Part shown: positions 29,756-40,204 of the stretch, in pieces
How positions within the stretch are numbered: position 1 is the stretch's first letter
How the letters are laid out: the number at the start of each line of letters is the position of its first letter
DNA from: Saccharina japonica
Lineage: Eukaryota > Sar > Phaeophyceae > Laminariales > Laminariaceae
Reading direction: 5' to 3'
Assembly: GCA_008828725.1 (NCBI GenBank)
Contig: MEHQ01001502.1
Span: forward strand, 344,011-408,010
DNA: 64,000 nt
Made by a program: the position numbers and the translations under genes
Notes under the pieces: generated by a model
Databases searched by the model: none
Told to the model about the DNA's origin: nothing
What the model saw: only the letters and a program-made list of their open reading frames with translations

Positions 29756-29925
29756 CAGGACACCTAATAAGAAACAGGCTAACAAGAAAGCCAGGCTGAG
29801 ATTTGGAGGGAAAAAATAATAAATTCAGGAGTCGTTATCTTGAACTTAGTGTAGAAAGCACCCTCTCTCAAATAAGAAATCCAGCCTGGACCAGATTTAC
29901 TGTTTCTTATTAGGTGTCCTGTACT
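29756..29925. repeat. MITE with AATAAGAAACA inverted ends (copy 2)
   Basis: AGGACACCTAATAAGAAACA at the left and TGTTTCTTATTAGGTGTCCT at the right are exact inverted repeats of 20 bp. Inside are AGCCAGGCTGAGATTTGG and GTCGTTATCTTGAACTTAG. Confidence 0.85.
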
Positions 29926-29944
29926 GCATATTTAATGCGTCGTA

Positions 29945-30115
29945 ATAAGGAGCAGGCTATTATAATAAGAAAGCGAGGCTGACATTTTGGAGTAAAACAA
30001 TAGTTTCGAGAGTCGTTATCTTGAAATTAGTGAGAAAGCACCGTCTCTCAAATAAGAAATTCAGCCTGGGCCGGCTTTCCTGTTTCTCGTTATTTAATAC
30101 CAGGGGTAAGTGTCC
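29945..30115. repeat. MITE with AATAAGAAACA ends (copy 3, diverged)
   Basis: GCGAGGCTGACATTTTGGAG, GAGTCGTTATCTTGAAATTA and AATAAGAAATTCAGCCTGG match copy 2 in order; the termini have decayed. Confidence 0.7.
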
Positions 30116-30267
30116 TGTCCTGTGCTGTACTGCACTATCGTACATAATGCATACATGGCTTCCCGTACTATGACAGCTAGTGCATAACATGTAGACATCC
30201 GCCGGAGGATTAAAGAAAAAAAAAGTACTCGCATGTATATTATAGCAATCAGAATCAAGTATGGTGT

Positions 30268-30366
30268 GTACGGGGAAATACCACTTCTGGGCGTAAATAT
30301 AAGGGATACTTGATATTGATATTAGTGTCCAAACCTTCCTTATATTTACGCCCAGAGTGGTACGTT
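30268..30366. repeat. Palindromic MITE, ACCACTCTGGGCGTAAATATAAG
   Basis: TACCACTTCTGGGCGTAAAT and ATTTACGCCCAGAGTGGTA are inverted ends around GATATTGATATTAGTGTCC. It resembles the Stowaway-like group in layout but not in the GTCCCGAAAT core. Confidence 0.65.
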
Positions 30367-30751
30367 TTTTGGTCCATCGTCGGTTCTGATGAAATACTAT
30401 TAATAGTAATACTATGGGCCTCCGTAAATAGTGCAGCAACCAGTAGGAGTATCGCCATAATGCTTCGCGCGTGTCGTACTCGTACCATATACATCTCCTT
30501 CCGTCAGTTACACTACTAACTGTTTGGGTTTGTACGTGCGGACAAATCCCGTATCCCCTGCCCCAGCAGCATGCCTCCTTAGGCTGCTTCGTGTGGTCGA
30601 TGCTGCTGTACTCGACGGGTAGAAAGGAAGGTTTAATGTGAAGAACACACACACACACACTTCAGCTGCAGTTTCATCAAATCGCTTTTCGTCACATGTT
30701 CCCCCTTTAGGGGATATTATGGCCTTCAAATCCGGAATGGGCTAAACGCTT

Positions 30752-31106
30752 TTATGTGGAGGATAGGGTACGTAGACACCGTCAACCTCTGATCACAAAT
30801 GCCAACCATGAAGATACGTTAACCAACGTCCGGTCTACGAGACCTGCCATCATGGATGGTCTTCATATGGTTGACGTTCGGGAATACAAACCCAGAACGC
30901 TACCAGGGAGTGAAGGGTCCTCTACGAGAACGACCCCCACTCCCACTCTCTAACCTATGAGATCTCTCCTTGCGAGATGCGAGGGAGGTTTTGTGGAGGC
31001 ACCTCCTTGCCACATATAAGAAAGAAAAGTGCGCGTCAAGGCCTCGGCCAACCCTGCTCAAGACCCCGACACGGCCGACATCATCTGAGGAGGCGACCTC
31101 CATANN
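30752..31106 (+). repeat. LTR-like repeat, copy 1
   Basis: About 350 bp from TGTGGAGGATAGGGTACGTA to AGGAGGCGACCTCCATA, nearly identical to 32534-32888 and related to 31757-32130. It ends exactly at the 25-N gap. The copy at 32534 follows a degraded copia-like C-terminus, so an LTR is my best reading. Confidence 0.5.
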
Positions 31107-31131
31107 NNNNNNNNNNNNNNNNNNNNNNNNN
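31107..31131. other. Assembly gap (25 N)
   Basis: A run of 25 N joins the first LTR-like repeat to the A-tail side of a SINE. Confidence 1.
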
Positions 31132-31139
31132 TTCTTTCC

Positions 31140-31500
31140 TCATTTTTTTTTTTTTTTTTTTGTCCATCCCATTTATTATCTTCGCCCTTCCTTTCTCTCT
31201 CCTCCCTAGTCGTAACTCAGATCCGGGGTCACAAAGTAGGCTCCTCTCCCTCCTCCCCCACTACGGTTCTTGCCTTGTATTTTTATCGCGAGAAGACTTC
31301 AGCCTTTCCTTCCCTCGTCGACTCGCATCGAATTGTGCCTACCCACGCTACTATTAATTGGCTCTCTCAGCAGTTGATTCCGTTTTTTATTTATTTTTGC
31401 AAATAAACTCAAAAGTCCGACCCACGTGAGATTCGAACTCCAGACATCAACGTTCAGAAGCGTTCGAGGTTACCTCTAGACCATCGGGGCGACCGACGTG
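31140..31500 (-). mobile_element. Complete tRNA-derived SINE (copy S4) with tRNA-like head
   Basis: On the minus strand the element begins at about 31497 with CGCCCCGATGGTCTAGAGG, an A-box-like word, and continues through an anticodon-arm-like AACGCTTCTGAACGTT to the B-box-like GAGTTCGAATCTC, then GTGGGTCGGAC. The body follows (GAATCAACTGCTGAGAGAG, CGATGCGAGTCGACGAGG, CTCGCGATAAAAATACAAGG, GACCCCGGATCTGAGTTACG, GCGAAGATAATAAATGGGAT) and it ends in an A run (T run at 31144-31162). The acceptor stem pairs imperfectly, so it is a SINE head and not a functional tRNA. Confidence 0.75.
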
Positions 31501-31756
31501 TTCACTGTAGTACAATAAGGTACAGATATCTATGACCTCGGCGAATAGAGAAAACGGCGAAGGGCATATCCATGCGACGGTATGGCCGAGAGCCTGGCAC
31601 CCCCAGTACTGGGAGCATGATGAGCAGTATATAATACTGTACGAGCAACGATTGTTCTTGTAAAATATTATTATTATCCATTTGCCACTGAAATGTGCAG
31701 CTTCTTATCTCAATCATCACCCATTCACCATACATGTGCACATCACGGGTATCGTA

Positions 31757-32130
31757 GACATCGTCCACCTCTGATCACAAATAAATGCCAACCATGAAGA
31801 TACGCGAACCAACGTCCGGTCTACGTACGAGACCTGCCATCATGGATGGTCTTCATAATGGTTGACGTCCGGGAACACAAACCCAGAACGCTATGTATAA
31901 ACGTATAAACACATGTACCAGCGAGTGAAGGGTTCCTCTCCGAAAACGATCCCCCGTTCCCACACCCTTATCTATTGAGATCTCTCCTCGTGAGATGCGA
32001 GGGAGGTTTTGTGGAGGCACCTCCTTGCCACAATATACGAAAACAAAAAAGTGCCGTGTCGAAGCCTCGGCCAAACCTGTCTCGAGACGACCCCGACACG
32101 GCCGACATCATCTGAGGAGGCGACCTCCAT
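31757..32130 (+). repeat. LTR-like repeat, copy 2 (diverged)
   Basis: GTAGACATCGTCCACCTCTG to GAGGAGGCGACCTCCATAAT with several small insertions relative to the other two copies. Confidence 0.6.
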
Positions 32131-32396
32131 AATGGCGTCGACGATGAGATATACATAACGGAAAACATTCGCCCGTGTCGTAAAAAAACATGCAGCCGTC
32201 ACGAGGAACGCCGTCTTAGTGTGGCCACACGACAGATAGCGCTGAGTCAAAAACAAATGGGACAACCATTGGGACTCCGAAATTTTGCTGCCGGCATGCA
32301 AACAAACTGTACGGAATCCTAACACTTACCAGCCGTGTTTACTCAACACGTAGTGTGCTGTCCCTGGCAGTCGGAGGGGGTTTCTGGAAGATACAG

Positions 32397-32576
32397 AATG
32401 TTGCAGTGAAAGAGATGACTACACTACGTTCCCCTGTCAAGACTCCACCTACCGAGCGTACCCCTCTTGAAATGATCGCCCCAAAGTCACATACATCCCT
32501 AGCAAAGATGGACTTGAGGCGCATGAAGGAGGGGGCGATGTGGAGGATAGGGTACGTAGACACCGTCAACCTCTGA
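32397..32576 (+). pseudogene. Degraded C-terminus of a copia-like polyprotein
   Basis: The frame NVAVKEMTTLRSPVKTP, TERTPLEMIAPKSHTSLAK, MDLRRMKEGAM resembles the spacing of the RNase H tail of copia polyproteins (VKE..L..V.T....AD.LTK.L....). Key residues such as AD.LTK are not intact. The position directly before an LTR-like repeat supports the reading. Confidence 0.35.
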
Positions 32577-32888
32577 TCACAAATGCCAACCATGAAGATA
32601 CGTTAACCAACGTCCGGTCTACGAGACCTGCCATCATGGATGGTCTTCATATGGTTGACGTTCGGGAATACAAACCCAGAACGCTACCAGGGAGTGAAGG
32701 GTCTTCTACGAGAACGACCCCCACTCCCACTCTCTAACCTATGAGATCTCTCCTTGCGAGATGCGAGGGAGGTTTTGTGGAGGCACCTCCTTGCCACATA
32801 TAAGAAAGAAAAGTGCGCGTCAAGGCCTCGGCCAACCCTGCTCAAGACCCCGACACGGCCGACATCATCTGAGGAGGCGACCTCCATA
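32534..32888 (+). repeat. LTR-like repeat, copy 3
   Basis: Differs from copy 1 by about one substitution (TCCTCTACG versus TCTTCTACG), so the duplication is recent or allelic. Confidence 0.6.
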
Positions 32889-32944
32889 TTTAAACCCTTT
32901 GGTACGGACCCCTTTTGAGGGACGCTTTATAAGGGATATAAGGG

Positions 32945-33030
32945 AGGTACAACTCTGTCCTGAAATATAAGCACCTTTTCTACATTGATATTAAAACAAA
33001 CGGTGCTTATATTTCGGGACAGAATGGTGA
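32945..33030. repeat. Stowaway-like MITE with strong ends
   Basis: CTCTGTCCTGAAATATAAGC and GCTTATATTTCGGGACAGAA form inverted ends around an AT-rich centre; length about 85 bp. Confidence 0.75.
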
Positions 33031-33819
33031 GGGATAGCGACCAAAATAATGACAACTTTGGGTATTTTCAACCCGTCTATATATATACGAGCAGCCATGA
33101 GCGCCTACGTATAATATGATAATATAGCAGAACGGGTAGGGGTAGGAGGATCATGTCGCGCGACCGTGCCGTACCACAGACTCCTTGCTTTGCAACCATT
33201 GTAACTCGGACACCAACCATTGTATGTATCTCCCAATGACGCAGTGGCCGTTACTACTACTACTACTGTAACCGTCACTTTTTGTGGACACTTTTCTCCT
33301 CTCAAGTCGCAAGAGGGATAACAACGCGCAATCGAGAGACCTCCGGCGAACGAGGGGCCGAAGGCCGGCCATTCCATCTTGAGCGCGCGATACCGCCGTG
33401 CCATTTTTTGCGGCCACGGTGCACGCTACCCTGGAATACGGGCAGTATTTATTTGACGTTGGCTTTGTAACATACCAGTATGATACCTGAGGGTGCCTCC
33501 GTGGCCTTAATGTAGGGTATGGGTGGGTGATATTTCTGAATCATTTACTCGAGTTAGTGTGGATGAATCAACTGTTTTTTTTCCAGCAGACAATATATAC
33601 CTACCAGTCTGGCCGAGAGTATAGTGAACGTTTACTATTAACATCAGAGTGAAAACGGGGCTTACCATTTCTGGCCAGAGTGATTTGGTTCTGGGAACCT
33701 TCGCACATATGATATGTACCTGATGGTGCTTTACGTGCGGGTGGCAGTTGTACAGAAATATCCAGCAGCGTTGTTCAGCAGTCAGTGCATTTACCAGGTA
33801 CTCAAAAGCTGTTACCAGG

Positions 33820-33903
33820 TACCACTCTGTCCTGAAATATAAGCACCATTTTTATTGAATTTTATTGTACAAAAGGTGTTTATATTTCGGGACAGAGTGG
33901 TAC
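33820..33903. repeat. Stowaway-like MITE with strong ends
   Basis: ACCACTCTGTCCTGAAATAT and ATATTTCGGGACAGAGTGGT are exact or near-exact inverted repeats; the flanking bases are TACCAG and CAGGTA. Confidence 0.8.
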
Positions 33904-34269
33904 CAGGTAACTGATACCGGCACCTATCATACCTATATAACGATATGTTCATGGTACCGATGTTCGGATATATATATATTATACGAGTATAATATGCACG
34001 ATATTGCGTTTGTTCGGATAAATGTCCACACGCCCTCCATTAGTTCCGAACCACGAAGCGGTGCAACTTTCATATCATAGCCGCCAATTCTGAAAAATGT
34101 CGAAATTCAGCAAGGGCGGTGAGAGCGAGAACGTGAAAATCCCCGCTCTGTCTCCCTCATTTTTTTAGCGTTTGTCCGTTTGACCGATAATAGCCAGTTT
34201 GGTCGTTGTTACGTACTCGTAGCTCGTTTGGCCGTTAATTAGCCCGTTTGGCCGTTACGCCCCTCGGCC

Positions 34270-35271
34270 GTTTCCTCCAGGGATGCGTATTTCCTCGCCC
34301 GGAACCCAAAAATTTCCGGGAAACAGCCTTTTTCAGCTTTTCGGAAAAATTTCCCCTATTTCCTCTCATTCGAGGGGAAAAAGGCGTGATTTTTGTGGGG
34401 GGACAAAAATTATCATCCCCGGGTGGCCAATGCACTACATGAAGCACAAGTATAAGATGCGTTCGGGCCCTCGGACAATCAATTTCGATAAGTTTCACTC
34501 TACACTCTACCTGCACCAGGTACACAAGCCCCAGTATTAATGGTAGTAGTAGTAGCAGTTAGTTGCGCACAATGCAAGTACTTCTTGTTGAGTAAATAAA
34601 TGTGGATCGGTTTGAGTTGATTTTTCACTTGTTCGTGTCCTCGTTGATTTCGTCCTGCAGCCGCAGCCATTTGATACTGGAATAAAAGGACTACTACTGC
34701 CGTAGTGCTGATAGACAATATACTTATGTCGCGAGGTAAATCAGCAGCACAAGGCGCAAAGCAGGACGTGAGCATCTAAAGCAGTGCGCTGCTTCGTACG
34801 CGTGTAGCGATCGCGACCTTTTCCGCGACCAAAAACTGAAAACATGGACGCTGGACGCCTCAACGAAATCCCAGCGTCCCAGCTGCATCTGCGCCAAGTT
34901 TACCGTTTCCATTCGAATATGCTAGCTCATATATGTGATTATATTTTATAATATTTATAGTACATTCCTTCGATGATTCCGCTCGCCATAACATCCAATT
35001 CCTCTGTATGATATCTGTGTGGCATAGCAGGGGGCTGTGGGCGCCTACGTAGCGCTCTGCTCTGCTGCACAGCTTATTCGTAGCAGCGTTTGAAAAAAAA
35101 TGTGAAGAAAAATGAAAAAAAAAAAACGGGGGTTTCCATTCTATATGGAGGCGTTATTTTCCCGGGGATAGGGGACGCAAAAATAATTTCCTCTGAAAAA
35201 AATTATTACCTCGAGCCCTATTAATTTCGGGTAATTACCGCTACCGGGAAATACGCATCCCTGGTTTCCTC
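34270..35271. mobile_element. Non-autonomous hAT-like element, 986 bp, with 8-bp TSD
   Basis: The element proper is 34278-35263. It starts CAGGGATGCGTATTTCC and ends with the exact reverse complement, GGAAATACGCATCCCTG. It is flanked by perfect 8-bp direct repeats GTTTCCTC at 34270-34277 and 35264-35271. CAGGG-type ends and an 8-bp duplication are the hAT pattern. No transposase frame is visible inside; the internal sequence is unassigned, so it depends on an enzyme encoded elsewhere. Confidence 0.9.
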
Positions 35272-35280
35272 TGCACTCAA

Positions 35281-35463
35281 AGATGTCGGGAGACAGCTCA
35301 AAGATGTCGGGAGACAGCACTTTCAACCCTTGACAGACACCAACTTTGCCTTGACATGCTTTGACTTGACACCAAACTACTAGGTTTTAGTGTGGAACAC
35401 TCGGCTCTACACCCTTGACAGGGCACGTTTTTCCTTGCTTGACATGTCTCCCGACATCTTTGG
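35281..35463. repeat. MITE with AAAGATGTCGGGAGAC ends
   Basis: AAAGATGTCGGGAGACAG (also doubled at the left side) and TGTCTCCCGACATCTTTG at the right are inverted ends. Inside is CTAGGTTTTAGTGTGGAACA. A relative is nested at 37322-37482. Confidence 0.75.
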
Positions 35464-35504
35464 GCAGCAGGGGCGGACGACATTCCAAACTCCGAACTAT
35501 TTAC

Positions 35505-35682
35505 GGGGCACGATAGCAAACAGGACTTACAGTAGTACACACAAAAACCTATATATTTTGTTACGGAGGACCATAATAGTCAATAGGACCAAATATTGTT
35601 ACAGTAGTAAAAATGGGTAAATATATAGGTTTTTGTGTGTACTGCTGTAGGTCCTATTTACTATATTCCCCCGTAACTAGTG
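35505..35682. repeat. MITE, TTACGGGGG family (copy e)
   Basis: Contains an internal duplicate of the end sequence: TACACACAAAAACCTATATA and TATATAGGTTTTTGTGTGTA are inverted, and GTCCTATTTACTATATTCCC, CCGTAAC ends it. Confidence 0.65.
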
Positions 35683-35683
35683 T

Positions 35684-35888
35684 TGGATATCGTATCGATT
35701 GTTTCGATACATCGAAGTATCGAGCTTTCTATGTAAAAATGGTGTCGAACGTGTTTTACCCTCCCACCCCCGCGGCATCCCCGTGTTTTTTATGCAGATT
35801 ACCGAACGAAAGCTTCCATGTATCAAATATCGAAATCGTATCAATTATTTTTTTGCTTATCGGTATCGTCCTAATATCCAATACTATC
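35684..35888. repeat. MITE with TAGTGTTGGATATCG ends
   Basis: TAGTGTTGGATATCGTATCG and CCTAATATCCAATACTA are imperfect inverted ends, with many TATCG/CGATA words inside. A degenerate relative may lie at 57747-57840. Confidence 0.5.
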
Positions 35889-36007
35889 AACATTACTATC
35901 CCATAGTGCCGCACTCGTTCGTTCCTTCAGTACGGCCACCACGCCTGCTTGCGCGGGGCTGCGAGTGCTGTGTTGTACGGGGTTTCCGCCCCCCCCCCCC
36001 CCCCCCC

Positions 36008-36190
36008 ATCTCGTGTATTGTCTTCGCCCTTCTTGAATCCCTCCCTCCTATTAATACTATTATTTAATAGGTCTCGTAAATCAGTCACATAGCGGGCTCT
36101 TTCCCCCCCCTCCCCGCTACGGCTCGTGCCTTGCGTGTTTATCGCGAGAAGACTTGAGCACTTTCTTCCCTCGTTGACTCGCCTCGTGAT
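36008..36190 (-). mobile_element. tRNA-derived SINE fragment (copy S5)
   Basis: The reverse complement of GTCTTCGCCCTTCTTGAATC, CTACGGCTCGTGCCTTGCGT and TTATCGCGAGAAGACTTGAG matches the S4 body. Head and A tail are lost; a C tract precedes it. Confidence 0.65.
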
Positions 36191-36885
36191 ATAATACCTG
36201 TTATCATGTTATACGTATTGATGTATTACTGGCAGACACACGTCCGTGCAAGGTTGAACTGTGTGGGAGGGGGAGGGGGGGGGCGTACTCATTTGTTGCT
36301 TGCCTCGGTCATTTGACCATTGACCCCGCGTCCCTTTCGAGACGGAGCACTGCTCCTACTCCTATTAATAGCAGAGAAACGTCCAACAGTTGGGCGCTCA
36401 TTATATTTGTTTCCATATACTCAATATAACATAGAAACGTTTTGCTAATCCTACCCCTATCCTGTTTCGTCGCCTGTGGCCACCATCTTCTTCTTTCTTT
36501 CTTTTTTCAAATAGTTCAGCTGTGGGTTCGACCGATTGAGCGGTTGATACTCAACTTTGCAAACTGCGTGATACAGATCGGGCGCGCGTGTAGGCAGATT
36601 TTTTTTTTTTTTTTTCCCATTTTTGTAGGTGTTGAAAAAAATAGTAAGGTTCCTCTTGGGGTCGGTTCTATCGAACAAAAACAAATCTCGAAAATCGGGG
36701 CAAATTGAACGTCACGTTTTCGCAAAATCGCGTTATTTTTGTCACGAAACATGGTGACAATTTTTTCTTTAAATATAGATTTGAAGAAAAAGTGATGTCA
36801 TAATTCGTGCCGAAAAACGTGACGTATCATATGTAACGGTAAAAAAAAATGTAACGTATCACTTGGTTTTATACAATTATTCACA
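36016..36885. repeat. Segment duplicated at 38949-39818
   Basis: About 870 bp repeated almost without change (one small indel near 36071). Together with 38453-38947 (repeated at 39818-40306) it shows the region 36016-38947 next to a second version of itself at 38949-40306, joined by a single N. Confidence 0.9.
36275..36485 (-). mobile_element. LINE 3' end, 5'-truncated, poly(C) tail
   Basis: The G run at 36270-36280 then CGTACTCATTTGTTGCTTGC, CATTTGACCATTGACC, CCTTTCGAGACGGAGCAC and CGCCTGTGGCCACCATC are the reverse complement of the LINE terminus at 63070-63270. Confidence 0.9.
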
Positions 36886-36949
36886 GGTCAGGTTCTGTAG
36901 GTACCTACAGAACCATACCCGGGGTATTTACCCGGGAAATACCCTACAG

Positions 36950-37250
36950 AGAACTTCTGTGAGTTCTGTAAGGGTTTATACCCGTACCCGGAACTTCTGT
37001 AAGTTCTGACGACCTTCATACCCTACAGAGAACTTCTGAAGTTCTGTACTCCCCGTTTCACAATACCGGGGTACCGGTACAACGTGTTTGTACCTGCCCG
37101 GAACTTCTGTGAGTTCTGTACGCCCGTGCCACAATACCCGGAACTTCTGTGAGTTCTGTAAGGGTTTATACCCTAACCGGAACTTCTGTAAGTTCGTAAG
37201 ACATCCATACCCGTACCCGGAACTTCTGTAAGTTCTGTAACACCTTGGGC
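36950..37250. repeat. Left hairpin array of GAACTTCTGTRAGTTC
   Basis: About seven units with spacers such as AAGGGTTTATACCC and ACGCCCGTGCCACAATACCC. Each core can fold into a 6-bp stem. Confidence 0.85.
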
Positions 37251-37321
37251 ACAATACCCCGGGTAAGGGTATTCCCTCGCACAATACCCTGTGTGCCGGT
37301 ACAGATTAGGGTATCGTTGAG

Positions 37322-37482
37322 GATGTCAGGAGACGGTCAGTCGAGGGAAAATGGGCATCGGTCAAGGGTGTGGATTCGAGTGTTCCACACTAAAACCTAG
37401 TATTTTGGCGTCAGTCAAGGATAAAAAAGAAAAATTGCCGTCAGTCAAGGGTGAAAGTGCCGTCTCCTGACATCTTTTGAGG
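37322..37482. repeat. Nested MITE, GATGTCAGGAGAC ends
   Basis: GATGTCAGGAGACGGTCAGT and TGCCGTCTCCTGACATC are inverted ends. GTTCCACACTAAAACCTAGT inside matches the MITE at 35281-35463. Confidence 0.75.
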
Positions 37483-37859
37483 AGTGATGTTATGCATTTG
37501 ACGTCATGTCTCATCAGTGACACACACCAAAAACGAAATACGAAATTAAATTACATTGTACAACCCACCTCGCTCACAACCACACATAAACCGAGCACAC
37601 AAGTACGTGGATTTTGATTTGGGGGGTAAATCTATGACCGCGGAAGTCATTCCCATGAAGTTGGAACGGTCCTTACCGTGAAAATCGTGAAAGACAGCTT
37701 TAACAGAAATTAGTACAATGGTACATGCATGGTATATACGCGTTAGTACCGGTATAGTGTGTCATGTTTGAAGTACACAATCGCAGTATTTCGAAATGCA
37801 TTTTATGTATTTTTTAGGAGTACATTTGCAGTTTTTTCGCCCCCTTGAGGTGGGTATTT

Positions 37860-38400
37860 ACCAGGGTATCACCGGAACTTCTGTAAGTTTGTACGCCCGT
37901 GCCTCAATCGGAACTTTGTGATTCTGTACGCCCGGGCCACAATCGGAACTTCTGTGAGTTCTGTTACGACCGGGCCACAATCGGAGCTTCTGTGAGTTTG
38001 TACGCCCGTTCCACAAAAAATACCCGGAACTTCTGTAAGTTCTGTACGCCCGTGTCACAATACCCGGGGTACCGGTACAACTTGTTTATACCTGCCTGGA
38101 ACTTCTGTGAGTTCTGTGCGCCCGTGCCACAATACCCGGAACTTCTGTGAGTTCTGTAAGAGTTTTATACCCTAACCCGGAACTTCTGTAAGTTCTGTAC
38201 GACCTTCATACCCTACAGAGAACTTCTGTAAGTTCTGTACTCCCCGTTTCACAATACCCGGGGTACCGGTACAACGTGTTTGTACCTTCCCGGAACTTCT
38301 GTGAGTTCTGTATGCCCGGGCCACAATACCCGGAACTTCTGTGAGTTCTGTAAGGGTTTTATACCCTAACCCGGAACTTCTGTAAGTTCTGTAGACACCC
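37860..38400. repeat. Right hairpin array of GAACTTCTGTRAGTTC
   Basis: About twelve units; some share long spacer blocks with the left array, for example the segment containing CCGGGGTACCGGTACAAC. Confidence 0.85.
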
Positions 38401-38571
38401 ATACCCTGACCCTAAATCCACAAACCCTACAGAACCTGAATAGCAAATTATTACTAATGCGTCAGCTGTGAGTTCGACCGATGGAGTGGTGACTCTGTCA
38501 CCTTTTCAACTAACGTACCTATTTCCTTTTGGTTACCTGTTCGGTCGGTCGCGCACGTTTCTTTTACCCTT

Positions 38572-38651
38572 TTCAGAACTGAAAAAAATATCCCACACTA
38601 ATTTCAAGTAGTTTGTCCCCCAAATACGTGGGACCAGTTCTTAAGGGGTTA
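38572..38651. repeat. ~85-bp MITE with TTAACCC-type ends (copy 3)
   Basis: CCTTTTCAGAACTG, ATCCCACACTAATTTCAAGT, AGTTTGTCCCCCAAATACGT and GACCAGTTCTTAAGGGGTTA. Copy 4, in the duplicated segment, is at 39922-40006. Confidence 0.75.
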
Positions 38652-38789
38652 TTATTAACACATGGATTGAAGAAATACGATATTTTGTGAATTCGACCGA
38701 CGTGTAGTTGGTAGATAAGTCAATTACAAAAAATGTCACGCTTCGCGATATTTTACTCGTACATACTACTATTTTTTTTTGTATCCTGG

Positions 38790-38947
38790 GGCGGACGGGT
38801 AACAAAGAAGGCATAACTTCACCACCAATGGAACGCCTTGTTCTCTCTCTCCTATTACTCCCGCGCGCGTCGTCTTCTCTTCGCGAGCGTTACGCTTCGA
38901 TAACGATGGTAGCAGCGCCGCGGGAGGTACCGACCTGGAACCGAAAC
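38790..38947 (+). pseudogene. Partial copy of the ABC-F first exon region (copy 1)
   Basis: The frame ending GSSAAGGTDLEPK (broken by the N at 38948) aligns with GSSVGGVDLEPKHAG of the ABC-F exon at 40701. It is the allelic or duplicate counterpart of 40205-40320. Confidence 0.5.
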
Positions 38948-38948
38948 N
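38948..38948. other. Single-N assembly join
   Basis: One N separates the ABC-F exon-like sequence from a second copy of the block at 36016. Confidence 1.
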
Positions 38949-39127
38949 TATTGTCTTCGCCCTTCTTGAATCCCTCCCTCCTATTAATACTATTATTTAA
39001 TAGTAGTACTCGTAAATCAGTCACATAGCGGGCTCTTTCCCCCCCCTCCCCGCTACGGCTCGTGCCTTGCGTGTTTATCGCGAGAAGACTTGAGCACTTT
39101 CTTCCCTCGTTGACTCGCCTCGTGATA
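38949..39127 (-). mobile_element. tRNA-derived SINE fragment (copy S6)
   Basis: Duplicate of S5 within the repeated segment. Confidence 0.65.
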
Positions 39128-39211
39128 TAATACCTGTTATCATGTTATACGTATTGATGTATTACTGGCAGACACACGTCCGTGCAAGGTTGAACTGTGT
39201 GGGAGGGGGAG

Positions 39212-39425
39212 GGGGGGGGCGTACTCATTTGTTGCTTGCCTCGGTCATTTGACCATTGACCCCGCGTCCCTTTCGAGACGGAGCACTGCTCCTACTCCTA
39301 TTAATAGCAGAGAAACGTCCAACAGTTGGGCGCTCATTATATTTGTTTCCATATACTCAATATAACATAGAAACGTTTTGCTAATCCTACCCCTATCCTG
39401 TTTCGTCGCCTGTGGCCACCATCTT
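39212..39425 (-). mobile_element. LINE 3' end, poly(C) tail (duplicate of 36275)
   Basis: Same sequence and boundaries as 36275-36485, carried along by the segmental duplication. Confidence 0.85.
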
Positions 39426-40204
39426 CTTCTTTCTTTCTTTTTTCAAATAGTTCAGCTGTGGGTTCGACCGATTGAGCGGTTGATACTCAACTTTGCAAAC
39501 TGCGTGATACAGATCGGGCGCGCGTGTAGGCAGATTTTTTTTTTTTTTTTTCCCATTTTTGTAGGTGTTGAAAAAAATAGTAAGGTTCCTCTTGGGGTCG
39601 GTTCTATCGAACAAAAACAAATCTCGAAAATCGGGGCAAATTGAACGTCACGTTTTCGCAAAATCGCGTTATTTTTGTCACGAAACATGGTGACAATTTT
39701 TTCTTTAAATATAGATTTGAAGAAAAAGTGATGTCATAATTCGTGCCGAAAAACGTGACGTATCATATGTAACGGTAAAAAAAAATGTAACGTATCACTT
39801 GGTTTTATACAATTATTACTAATGCGTCAGCTGTGAGTTCGACCGATGGAGTGGTGACTACTCACCTTTTCAAGCTAAGTTATTTCCTGGTACGTCGGTC
39901 GGTCGCGCGCGTTTCTTAACCCTTTTCAGAACTGAAAAAAATATCCCACACTAATTTCAAGTAGTTTGTCCCCCAAATACGTGGGACCAGTTCTTAAGGG
40001 GTTATTATTAACACATGGATTGAAGAAATACGATATTTTGTGAATTCGACCGACGTGTAGTTGGTAGATAAGTCAATTACAAAAAATGTCACGCTTCGCG
40101 ATATTTTACTCGTACATACTACTATTTTTTTTTGTATCCTGGGGATGACGGGTAACAAAGAAGGCATAACTTCACCACCAATGGAACGCCTTGTTCTCTC
40201 TCTC

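Larger units (their letters stand above)
36882..38452. mobile_element. Inverted-repeat element with hairpin arrays, ~1.56 kb
   Basis: Near the left end is TCAGGTTCTGTAGG (36889) and near the right end its exact reverse complement CCTACAGAACCTGA (38426). The parallel segment at 39818 lacks the whole block, reading CAATTATT straight into ACTAATGCG; the filled version has CAATTATT on the left and AAATTATT on the right, a 7-bp or imperfect 8-bp duplication. Inside, two arrays (36950-37250 and 37860-38400) repeat GGAACTTCTGTGAGTTCTGT and variants; GAACTTCTGTAAGTTC is itself a hairpin. Between them is a nested MITE. No transposase is encoded. Confidence 0.8.

Noticed and set aside
36950-38400. CRISPR-like array of repeats
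   Set aside because: Spacers are themselves repeated and variable in length, the repeat is a hairpin core in a eukaryotic transposon, and no cas genes exist.
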